From Alistipes sp. CAG:268 (GTDB taxonomy: Bacteria; Bacteroidota; Bacteroidia; Bacteroidales; Rikenellaceae): DNA of 8,266 nt. Where the stretch lies: contig FR892003.1 of the NCBI GenBank assembly GCA_000434235.1, positions 20,797 through 29,062 on the forward strand, given 5' to 3'. This document shows, piece by piece, positions 1 through 6,708 of the stretch. Made by a program: the position numbers and the translations under genes. Numbering within the stretch: the first letter of the stretch is position 1; the number at the start of each line of letters is the position of its first letter. Below the pieces are notes generated by a model. The model did not search any database. It saw nothing but the letters and a program-made list of their open reading frames with translations, and was not told the DNA's origin.

Positions 1-2756
1 ACCCCCGCCCCCGCGGCGCCCGCCACGAGCAGGTCCACGTCCGCATGGTAGCGGGCTGCAATCACCTGTGCCCCGGCCGGCAGCGGCGCCGTACGGAACC
101 CGATACCGGGGAGGTGGCGCAGGTCCCAGCCGGCAACCCGCCGGATGTAGCGGCCGAGCAGCCGGCGGCTGTTTCCCGAGACGAGCCGGAGCAGGATGGC
201 TCCCAACAGTTCAGCGGCAAGAAGCATCCGGAACCACCCCGTGCGGAGCAGCTGCCCGAGGGTGACGGGAGCCGTGCGGAGCCCGCCGCCGCGGCGCCGC
301 ACCAGCCATCGGTAGATGAACGGCGGGATGATATAGGCCATCAGCACGACGGTGAACATGCCGATGATGGTCACCTCGGCCAGCGACCGCATGGCCGGGT
401 GGCGCGAGATGATGAGCGTTCCGATGCCGATGAGCATGATCAGCGCCGAGATCACGATGCTGCTTTTGTACGAGGCCAACAGCTTGCGCCCGTAGGCGTG
501 TTCGTAGACAAGTCCTTCGGTGATGAAGATCGTATAGTCGTCGCCCTGGCCGAAGATGAAGGTGGCCAGGATGATGTTCACGATGTTGAACCGGATGTCG
601 AGCAGCTCCATGAGGCCGAGGATCCACAACCAGCTGACGGCCATGGGCAGGAAGGCCATGAGGCTCAGTTCGAGCCGCCCGAACGAGAACCAGAGGAAGA
701 GGAAGACGATCACGCCGCACGACCAGCCGATGTAGTTGAAGTCGCCGGTCAGTGAATCGGCGATGGCACCGTTCATCCCCTGCACGTCGAAGCAGTAGGA
801 GCCGGGGATCCGCTGCCGCAGGGTCTCCTCGACCGCCCCGACCTCCCCGGGAAGCACCTTGACCCGATCGACCACCGTACAGGTTCCGTCCGCCTCATTC
901 AGATACCCTTCGAAAAGCTGCCCGGCCAGCGGCGCAAGCTCCTCCCACCCGAGCGGTGCGAACGGCTTGTCGAGCAGCGCTTCGAACCCGGCGAAGGCAT
1001 CTTCGCGGAACCCGTTCGCCCGGAGCGCCGCAGCCAGCTGCGTACGGATCGAGTCGGCATGCCGTCCGACGAACTCCTCCCAGCGGGCCAGCCTCCGCAG
1101 CTGCTCGGAGCGCGAGGGGAGGAAGGGTGTGGCGCTCTCCAGCACCGACCCTGGGTGCTCGGCGACGATCCGCTCCAGGGCGCCGCGGGCCGTTTCGCTC
1201 CGCTGCAGCGCCCCGTCCCAGGTCGCGGACTCCGAGGCCACGTAGACCGTCGTCAGGCTGTCCGGGCCGAGCATCCGGGAGAAAGCCTCCAGATCGGCGC
1301 GCTGCCCGTCGGTCATGTAGTTGATGTGCCGCATGTCCGTATCGAAGGCCGTGTGGCGGCTGAAGAAGGCGAACAGGACGGTCAGCAGGCAGACCCCGAG
1401 AACCAGACGCGGCTTGCGCTCGAAGTCGATCGCCGAGAACGCCCGGAGGAAGCGTTGTCCGCCGCCTTCGGTCCGGGGGCGTTTCCCTACCAGGTGGGGC
1501 AGGAAGACCAGCACGAAGAGGATGGTGCCGACCAGCATGAAGGCGGCGAAGAGCCCCAGGTCGCGCAGCGCCGGGGCCGTCATCGGGACCAGGCAGAGGA
1601 AGGCCCCCACGGTGGTGATGTTGCCGATAACGAGCGGCGAGACGATTTCACGCAGGGCTGCACGCATGTCGTGTTCGTGGCGCAGGTGAGCCAGCATGTG
1701 GAGCGGGTAATTGACGGCGATGCCGATGATGATCGAGCCGATGCCCAGGATGATCATCGACACTTCGTCGCGGAGGAGCGACATGCCGCCCATGGCGAAG
1801 AGCCACCCGAAGAGGATCGAGACGCCGATCAGCAGCAGCGACCTCATGGAGCGCAGCGTCCAGAGCAGCAGCGCAAGGATCAGCACGACAGCCACGGCGA
1901 TCGACCGCAGGCTGTCGGCCTTGATCTGCCGCGCATTCGTAACGGCGATGACCGGAGCCCCGGCAAGGTGGACCTCCAGCTCGGGAGTGTCGGCTTCGAC
2001 GGCATCCGCGGCGTCGCGCAGCAGGGCGATCAGCCGGGCGTTGGAGTTGGTTTCGTTTGACCCGTAGGGGGTGCGCATCGTCACGATGGCCCGCTTCCGG
2101 TCGGGCGTGAGGATATACCCGTCGTAGAGTTCGTACCTGAATCCCGGCTGGAACTGCTGCAGCCGCGCCACGGCCGGCGTAAAGAGGTTCAGCGGGTCCT
2201 GCCGCACATGGTCCGAGAGCAGGCTGCCCGTGGGGAACATCAGCAGCATCCGGTCGCGGGCGATCTGCGCCTCGATGTAGCCGGGCGTCAGCAGCGAGTC
2301 GATGCGTTCGTAGTCCGCGTCGGTCAGGAAGCAGGGGATGTGGTCGTAGAGGAACTGCCGGGTATCGAACAAACGCCCGTAGTCGATGCGGGTCATCAGG
2401 TCGCGGACCGCGCCGAGCGAGTCGCGGGGGGGCGCCGCCCGGGGCGAGAGCGCGGCCCGCGCCGCGGCCGCGGCAACGCGCCCCGCCGCATCGGCCAGCC
2501 GGTCCGGCGGGACCGTAGCCGAACTGTCGCGCGGAAGCACGATGGCGACAATGCGGTCGGCGGCCGAGAGTTCCTGATAGAGGTTCAGAGCCTTGCGGTG
2601 GTGGTTGTCCACGGGCAGGAAATCCAGGATGTCCTCGTTGCGGCCCAGCGAGAACAGCCCGGCAAGCAGCAGCGCACAGAGGAGCGCCAGCACGCCGCCG
2701 AACCACATGCGCCGCCCGGCCAGCCAGTCGTATATGCGAAGGAAAAACGCGGCCAT
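1..2756 (-). CDS. MMPL/RND-family exporter with fused C-terminal acyltransferase-like domain (3' end outside the window)
   Basis: The frame is open from the ATG at 2756 to the left edge, giving 918 codons without a stop, so the 3' end is missing. The layout is that of an MMPL exporter in two repeats: TM1 about 17-37, a periplasmic loop to about 283, and TM2-TM6 between 285 and 421. TM7 is at about 450-466, a second loop runs to about 672, and TM8-TM12 lie between 674 and 817. The TM10 repeat has GDDY (738-741), the proton-relay Asp-Tyr pair of the family. The matching TM4 position reads AVNYP (347-351), with Asn. After TM12 come a further hydrophobic helix (844-861), a basic stretch, and VIAARYHADVDLL (898-910), which aligns with VIxxNHxSxLDL of lysophospholipid acyltransferases. 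Bacteroidetes homologues are annotated, as I recall, as trifunctional MMPL/acyltransferase/SAM methyltransferase proteins, and the unseen 3' part may hold the rest. The likely role is moving a lipid-linked product from the inner membrane towards the outer membrane. An Ala/Pro-rich patch lies at 89-110. Confidence 0.88.
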   Translation of the reverse strand, partial: MAAFFLRIYDWLAGRRMWFGGVLALLCALLLAGLFSLGRNEDILDFLPVDNHHRKALNLYQELSAADRIVAIVLPRDSSATVPPDRLADAAGRVAAAAARAALSPRAAPPRDSLGAVRDLMTRIDYGRLFDTRQFLYDHIPCFLTDADYERIDSLLTPGYIEAQIARDRMLLMFPTGSLLSDHVRQDPLNLFTPAVARLQQFQPGFRYELYDGYILTPDRKRAIVTMRTPYGSNETNSNARLIALLRDAADAVEADTPELEVHLAGAPVIAVTNARQIKADSLRSIAVAVVLILALLLWTLRSMRSLLLIGVSILFGWLFAMGGMSLLRDEVSMIILGIGSIIIGIAVNYPLHMLAHLRHEHDMRAALREIVSPLVIGNITTVGAFLCLVPMTAPALRDLGLFAAFMLVGTILFVLVFLPHLVGKRPRTEGGGQRFLRAFSAIDFERKPRLVLGVCLLTVLFAFFSRHTAFDTDMRHINYMTDGQRADLEAFSRMLGPDSLTTVYVASESATWDGALQRSETARGALERIVAEHPGSVLESATPFLPSRSEQLRRLARWEEFVGRHADSIRTQLAAALRANGFREDAFAGFEALLDKPFAPLGWEELAPLAGQLFEGYLNEADGTCTVVDRVKVLPGEVGAVEETLRQRIPGSYCFDVQGMNGAIADSLTGDFNYIGWSCGVIVFLFLWFSFGRLELSLMAFLPMAVSWLWILGLMELLDIRFNIVNIILATFIFGQGDDYTIFITEGLVYEHAYGRKLLASYKSSIVISALIMLIGIGTLIISRHPAMRSLAEVTIIGMFTVVLMAYIIPPFIYRWLVRRRGGGLRTAPVTLGQLLRTGWFRMLLAAELLGAILLRLVSGNSRRLLGRYIRRVAGWDLRHLPGIGFRTAPLPAGAQVIAARYHADVDLLVAGAAGAG

Positions 2757-2769
2757 GTCCGTTCCGGGG

Positions 2770-3897
2770 TCAATCGTTCAGGTACTCCACCGGCGAGGCG
2801 TAGATCCCCAGGAAGATGTCGCGCAGCAGATCCGGATCGTCCACCTCGAACTTCGCCAGCTCCCCGAGCCGACCGATGAAGGCATCCTTCTGCGCCGGCG
2901 TGTAGTGCGCCGCATGGCGGGTCTGCCCGTAGCGGAGGTCGTGGGCGATGAAGTTGTTGGGCATGAGGCGGTAGTTGCCACGGATCGTCCGGTCGAGAAG
3001 CCGGGTCACCTGCTTGTGGTATTCGTTGTGGGTGCAGCCGTCGTATGCGCGCAGCGTCTTCGCGTCGAGACACGGTCCGAAGGCCAGATGCACGGCGCCC
3101 TTGGGCTGCATGATGCCCGTCAGTATGCTGTTCAGGTCCTCGCCCGGCTTTTTCGTGTAGCGGGTGAAGCGCGACTCGTAGAGCTCGAGTGCCTTGAGGA
3201 TGTCGCAGGGCTCCCATTCGTAGGAGATCGACAGCGGCACGATGTGCAGTTCGGCCAGCGCCTCGATCTTGTCGAAAGGTTTGCTCATGCAGAACATCTT
3301 GACGATACCCTGATCCGTGAGGTCGTTACCGTCCTTGGTCCGCCCGTTGCGCTGGGCGATCCACACCGACTGCCGCTTTTCGGTAATCGTGTGCCGGATG
3401 TACTCCGAGCAGTGCATCGAACTGCGGTAGAAGTCCTTCATGTTGCCGCCGCGTTCGATGCGGAACATCTTGTTCGCCTTGCCGATGTCGATGACCAGCT
3501 GCGAGGACATGAGATTGGCCCCGAAAGTGATCTCCGAGGTCTCGTGGCCGTGCTCGAAGAGCAGGTACTGCAGCAGCGAGGCGTCGAGCATGATGTCGCG
3601 ATGGTTCGAGACGAAAAGGTAACGCTCCGAGGGGTCGAGCCGCTCGATTCCCTCCCATGTGAACGAGGTGATGCTGCGGGCGATGACCTGCTCGTTCACC
3701 ACGGCCATGACCTGTTCCTGAAACTCACGGATCGTCTTGATGGACGCCACTTTGCGGCGCACGGCCTCAAGTTCTTCTTCAGGAAAGATATAGGTGGCCA
3801 GCAGCGGAAAGAACTCGCTCGATGCGATGCGCTGCATCGTCGCCGGGATCTCCTCGTCGCGGTAGGGACGGATGTCGTCGAATTCGGGGTGGTTCAT
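2770..3897 (-). CDS. PlsC-like acyltransferase (1-acyl-glycerol-3-phosphate acyltransferase superfamily)
   Basis: This 375-residue acyltransferase would transfer an acyl group from CoA or ACP to a hydroxyl acceptor. Motif I is SNHRDIMLD (97-105), with the candidate catalytic His at 99. Its acidic partner is D105, or D101 if the register differs, so spacing deviates from the textbook HX4D. This HRDI form is familiar in Bacteroides-group homologues. Motif II is KMFRIERGG (143-151), motif III is WIAQRNGRTKDG (179-190), in place of the usual PEGTRS block, and motif IV is IVPLSISYEWEP (219-230). No membrane helix or signal peptide is visible, so it is probably peripheral on the inner membrane face. 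About 145 residues follow motif IV, longer than minimal PlsC proteins. It starts 2 bases after the ligase stop and ends 13 bases before the exporter, so it lies between acyl activation and export. It could be a housekeeping-like phospholipid enzyme, but its position favours acylating the pathway product (inference). Confidence 0.88.
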   Translation of the reverse strand: MNHPEFDDIRPYRDEEIPATMQRIASSEFFPLLATYIFPEEELEAVRRKVASIKTIREFQEQVMAVVNEQVIARSITSFTWEGIERLDPSERYLFVSNHRDIMLDASLLQYLLFEHGHETSEITFGANLMSSQLVIDIGKANKMFRIERGGNMKDFYRSSMHCSEYIRHTITEKRQSVWIAQRNGRTKDGNDLTDQGIVKMFCMSKPFDKIEALAELHIVPLSISYEWEPCDILKALELYESRFTRYTKKPGEDLNSILTGIMQPKGAVHLAFGPCLDAKTLRAYDGCTHNEYHKQVTRLLDRTIRGNYRLMPNNFIAHDLRYGQTRHAAHYTPAQKDAFIGRLGELAKFEVDDPDLLRDIFLGIYASPVEYLND

Positions 3898-3899
3898 GG

Positions 3900-5201
3900 C
3901 TATTTGCGGTTGTCGATGAATTTTACCGGTTTGCGGCTCTTAGCCGGGAAGTTGATGCGGCGGATCTCCTCGACCGGCAGCAGTTCGATCTCGGGGGCTA
4001 CGCGGATGCGCGAACGGAAACGGTCCTTGAGGTCCTTCACGGCATCGAATTCGGGACTGTACTTCAGCCCGATGCGGACGATCACGCGGTCGGTCCCGGC
4101 CTCGCTCTCCTCGACCACGACGACGTAGTTCTCCACATAGGCGGTGTTGTCCAGCACGTCGTTCAGGGCCGGCGGGTAGAGCGTCGTACCCTTGAGCTTG
4201 ATCATGTTGTGTTTGCGTCCGACAAGCGGCGTAAGGCGGAACGAGTGGCGGCCGCAGCGGCACGGCTCGGTCCGCTTGGCGGCGATGTCGCCCGTACGGA
4301 AGCGCAGCAGCGGCATGCCCTCGACGCCGAGCGTCGTGACGACGATCTCGCCGTACTCGCCGTCGGCAACGGGCAGGTTGTCCGGCCCGATGATCTCGAC
4401 GATGATGAGTTCCGGATGGATATGCCCGCCGCAACCGTATTCGCACTCCGAAAAGGTGGCGCCCATCTCCGTAGAAGAGTAGGTGGCGAAGAGCTGCACG
4501 TCCCACTTCTCGCGGATGCGCTGCCCGAGCAGGTTGAGCGAGAAATCCTGCTCGCGCAACCCCTCGCCGATGCCGATGATGCGGCGGATGCTGCTTCGGC
4601 GGTAGTCAATGTCGTGCTCCTCGGCATACTGGATGAGCCGCAGGATGAACGACGGCACGCACATGATCGTGTCGGGCTTCAGCCTCCGGATGGTGTCCCA
4701 CTGCAGCTCGGGGATGCCGTTCCCGACGCGGATGACGCTGGCGCCGAGTTCGCGGATGCCGAGGAAATAGGCCAGTCCGGCCATGAACCGCTTGTCGAGC
4801 GTGGTCATCAGCTGCACGATGTTCCCGGGACGCAGTCCGGCGCAGGCGAACGACTTCTTCTCGTTGTAGGCCAGGCGCTGCAGGTCCAGTTCCGTGCATC
4901 CAAAGGTCACCGGGTCGCCCAGCGTCCCCGACGTGGTCACATAGTCGATGACCGTCTCGCGGGGGCAGCAGAGAAACTCCTCGTTGAAGAGCTGCAGGTC
5001 CTTCTTCTCGGTGAAGGGGATCTTCACCAGATCCTCGATGTGGCGGATCTGGTCGATGCATATCTCGCAGCGTTCGAACATGCGGCGGTAGTAGGCCGAA
5101 TGTCCGGCGAGGTAGTGCAACGCCTTCTGCAGCAGCTGCTCCTGAAAGGCTTTGATCTCCTCGGCCGGGCGGAATTCGATGTCATTTGCAAAGGTTTCCA
5201 T
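3900..5201 (-). CDS. PaaK-like adenylate-forming ligase (phenylacetate-CoA ligase family)
   Basis: This 433-residue enzyme of the ANL superfamily, PaaK branch, activates a carboxylic acid as an acyl-adenylate and passes it to CoA or another thiol. The phosphate-binding loop is TTSGTLGDP (89-97), the A5 motif is YSSTE (241-245), and the ribose-binding Asp is in FRTGD (301-305). The hinge follows in GRKHNMIKLKG (328-338). The C-terminal Lys candidates are in PAKSRKPVKF (419-428). C253 and C257, with C314 and C316 of CRCGR, could form the structural zinc site described in PaaK-like proteins. The start at 5201 is preferred because the family-like N terminus begins there and the overlap with the upstream gene is 20 bases. 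An in-frame ATG at 5231 would add 10 residues and lengthen the overlap to 50. The next gene starts 2 bases after the TAG stop. The substrate is unknown; phenylacetate catabolism is unlikely because no paa genes are nearby. An aryl or fatty acid feeding a lipid or polyene pathway fits better (inference). Confidence 0.9.
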   Translation of the reverse strand: METFANDIEFRPAEEIKAFQEQLLQKALHYLAGHSAYYRRMFERCEICIDQIRHIEDLVKIPFTEKKDLQLFNEEFLCCPRETVIDYVTTSGTLGDPVTFGCTELDLQRLAYNEKKSFACAGLRPGNIVQLMTTLDKRFMAGLAYFLGIRELGASVIRVGNGIPELQWDTIRRLKPDTIMCVPSFILRLIQYAEEHDIDYRRSSIRRIIGIGEGLREQDFSLNLLGQRIREKWDVQLFATYSSTEMGATFSECEYGCGGHIHPELIIVEIIGPDNLPVADGEYGEIVVTTLGVEGMPLLRFRTGDIAAKRTEPCRCGRHSFRLTPLVGRKHNMIKLKGTTLYPPALNDVLDNTAYVENYVVVVEESEAGTDRVIVRIGLKYSPEFDAVKDLKDRFRSRIRVAPEIELLPVEEIRRINFPAKSRKPVKFIDNRK

Positions 5202-6708
5202 GGTCGGTTTCGTATTTCGTGTTGATGGCATGGATCAGGCGGTTGGTCCCGAGCAGCGCTTCGGCCGTATTGACCGCCGTGAGCGGTACGCCGCAGATGC
5301 CGTGCAGGTTGATGTTCTGTCCCGTGAGCAGCAGATTGCCGATCTTCGTCGCGATCGGGACCTGCGAGAGGGCGATCTGCTGCGCATCCTTGCGGAAGCC
5401 GTACATGGCGCCCTCCTTCGTACCGTAGTAGTCGCGTATGGTCAGCGGACTCGACGCATGGACCGCCTCGACCGCCTCCCGGAATCCGGGGCGGATCCGC
5501 TCCATGAGCGCCAGAACCCGCCCGGCCTGCTTCTCCTTCCAGGCCTCGTAGTCGGGCCCGCGCCGGCCGGTGAAGGTCCCCTCCCAGCGGCGGACGGCAT
5601 CGAAGGGCATCGGTGCCGTGATGATCATCTTGCGGCTGAAGGGGCCCTGCCCGCTGACGGGCGGGGTCATGTACATGATGCCCCGGGGCCAGAGTTCGTC
5701 GTAGGTGCCCAGCTGCCACGCCATGCCGTGGGCCCTCTGGCAGTAGCACGTATGGTTGATATAGGGGAAGCGGTTCTCCTTGAGCTTCAGGTAGACCGTA
5801 AAGGCCGAGTAGCTGTTGGGAATCTGTTCGAGCCGCGAGCGGTAGGCCCGGGGCAGCGCCGCCGCATCGAGCATCCGCAGCAGCGTGCAGGGGTGGATCG
5901 CCGCGATGTAGCGGTCGGCCGCATAGCGGCGGCCCTCCTCGGTTTCGGCATAACGGATCGTACGTTCCGTACAGGCGAGGTGCCGGACCCGGGCTCGGGT
6001 CGCGACCTCGCCCCCGTTGGCGCGGATGACTCCCGCCAGCGCCTCGGCCAGCTGCGAACTGCCGTCCACGAAGCGGTCCTCGCCGTCGATGTAGAGCACA
6101 TTGACCAGCGCATGGATATAGGCGGGCGTATGGCGGGCGACCCCTCCGTACATGGGATTCATGTAGGCCAGGATGTCGCGCAGCCGCGGGTCGGCGACAT
6201 AGCGGGCGATCAGCTCGTCGGCCGGCAGCAGGAACTCCTCGGAGTGGGAGAAGATCGACCCCTGCGCTTCGCGCAGGCGGAACATGCCGACCTCGTCCGA
6301 CAGGCGGTAGAGCGCCTCGACATAGCGCCGTACACCGTCGGCCTCGGCGGGGAACCGGGCGGCGAAGCTCTCTGCGAAACGCTCCCGCCCGCAGGGGATG
6401 GCGAAGCGTTCCCCTTCGGCGAGGTAGTGCAGCGAGTCCATGCAGTCGTCGTCGGTCGGTCGGATCTTCAACTGATCCAGGATCCCCAGGTAGTGGCAGA
6501 TGCGGCGGACCGAGCCGCCGGGGCGGAAACCGCCCAGCATGTGCATGCCCGTCTCGAAGCGCTCGCCGCTGCGCACGAAGGTCTGCAGCCCGCCCCCGAC
6601 GGCAGCGTTCTGCTCCAGCACGGTCACACGGTATCCGTTCCGGGCCAGCAGCGCCCCCGTGAAGAGGCCGCCCATGCCGCCTCCGATGATGACAACCGTT
6701 CCGTTCAT
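5182..6708 (-). CDS. FAD-dependent oxidoreductase, phytoene desaturase/retinol saturase-like (second of a tandem pair)
   Basis: This 508-residue CrtI/RetSat-superfamily flavoprotein is paralogous to the gene just upstream. The FAD site is GGGMGG (9-14), followed by VLEQ (30-33) and a Gly triplet (38-40), then FETGMHMLGG (51-60). The C-terminal signatures are SSPLTIRDYYGT (419-430), GAMYG (433-437) and NLLLTGQNINLHG (458-470). Both paralogues carry a PY-(I/M)-NH motif (residues 315-319 here), but the next stretch differs: this protein has TCYCQRAHG, with two close cysteines, where the other has aromatic and Gly residues. That region may set substrate choice (inference). The start at 6708 is chosen because the protein then begins one strand before the FAD motif, as in its paralogue, and because of the ATGA overlap. 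The end overlaps the next gene by 20 bases. The reaction direction and substrate cannot be read from the sequence. Confidence 0.9.
   Translation of the reverse strand: MNGTVVIIGGGMGGLFTGALLARNGYRVTVLEQNAAVGGGLQTFVRSGERFETGMHMLGGFRPGGSVRRICHYLGILDQLKIRPTDDDCMDSLHYLAEGERFAIPCGRERFAESFAARFPAEADGVRRYVEALYRLSDEVGMFRLREAQGSIFSHSEEFLLPADELIARYVADPRLRDILAYMNPMYGGVARHTPAYIHALVNVLYIDGEDRFVDGSSQLAEALAGVIRANGGEVATRARVRHLACTERTIRYAETEEGRRYAADRYIAAIHPCTLLRMLDAAALPRAYRSRLEQIPNSYSAFTVYLKLKENRFPYINHTCYCQRAHGMAWQLGTYDELWPRGIMYMTPPVSGQGPFSRKMIITAPMPFDAVRRWEGTFTGRRGPDYEAWKEKQAGRVLALMERIRPGFREAVEAVHASSPLTIRDYYGTKEGAMYGFRKDAQQIALSQVPIATKIGNLLLTGQNINLHGICGVPLTAVNTAEALLGTNRLIHAINTKYETDHGNLCK
6705..6708 (-). promoter_or_regulatory. 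ATGA stop/start overlap between the two oxidoreductases
   Basis: The TGA of the first oxidoreductase (6707-6705) overlaps the ATG of the second (6708-6706). This fixes the start of the second gene at 6708 rather than at an in-frame ATG 57 bases upstream, which would add 19 non-family residues before the Rossmann strand. Coupled translation at near-equal amounts is the usual consequence and would suit partner enzymes. Confidence 0.75.

Noticed and set aside
2400..2490. GC-rich, near-palindromic stretch (repeated GCGGCC-like units) as a possible hairpin or terminator
   Set aside because: It codes for the Ala/Pro-rich patch of the exporter loop in the supported frame. No U-tract follows and it lies inside a gene.
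1648..2706. Minus-strand 352-codon frame inside the exporter region
   Set aside because: It is an Arg/Pro/Ala-rich out-of-frame reading of the exporter. The true frame starts at 2756, has regular membrane helices and stays open to the window edge.
2770..5201. Apparently lower GC in the acyltransferase and ligase genes, suggesting separate acquisition
   Set aside because: Hand counts on sample 60-base rows gave 52-65% here, against 55-75% in the other genes. The ranges overlap, and the sampling was small and not random. Amino-acid content could explain the difference. A sliding-window GC3 calculation would decide.
2593..5225. Long plus-strand frames (2593-4128, 511 codons; 3822-5225, 467 codons)
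   Set aside because: They are antisense to the acyltransferase and ligase genes, whose motifs are clear, and they show no family signature themselves.
5202..5231. Alternative ligase start at 5231
   Set aside because: It adds ten residues without family support and enlarges the overlap with the upstream gene to 50 bases. It cannot be excluded from sequence alone.
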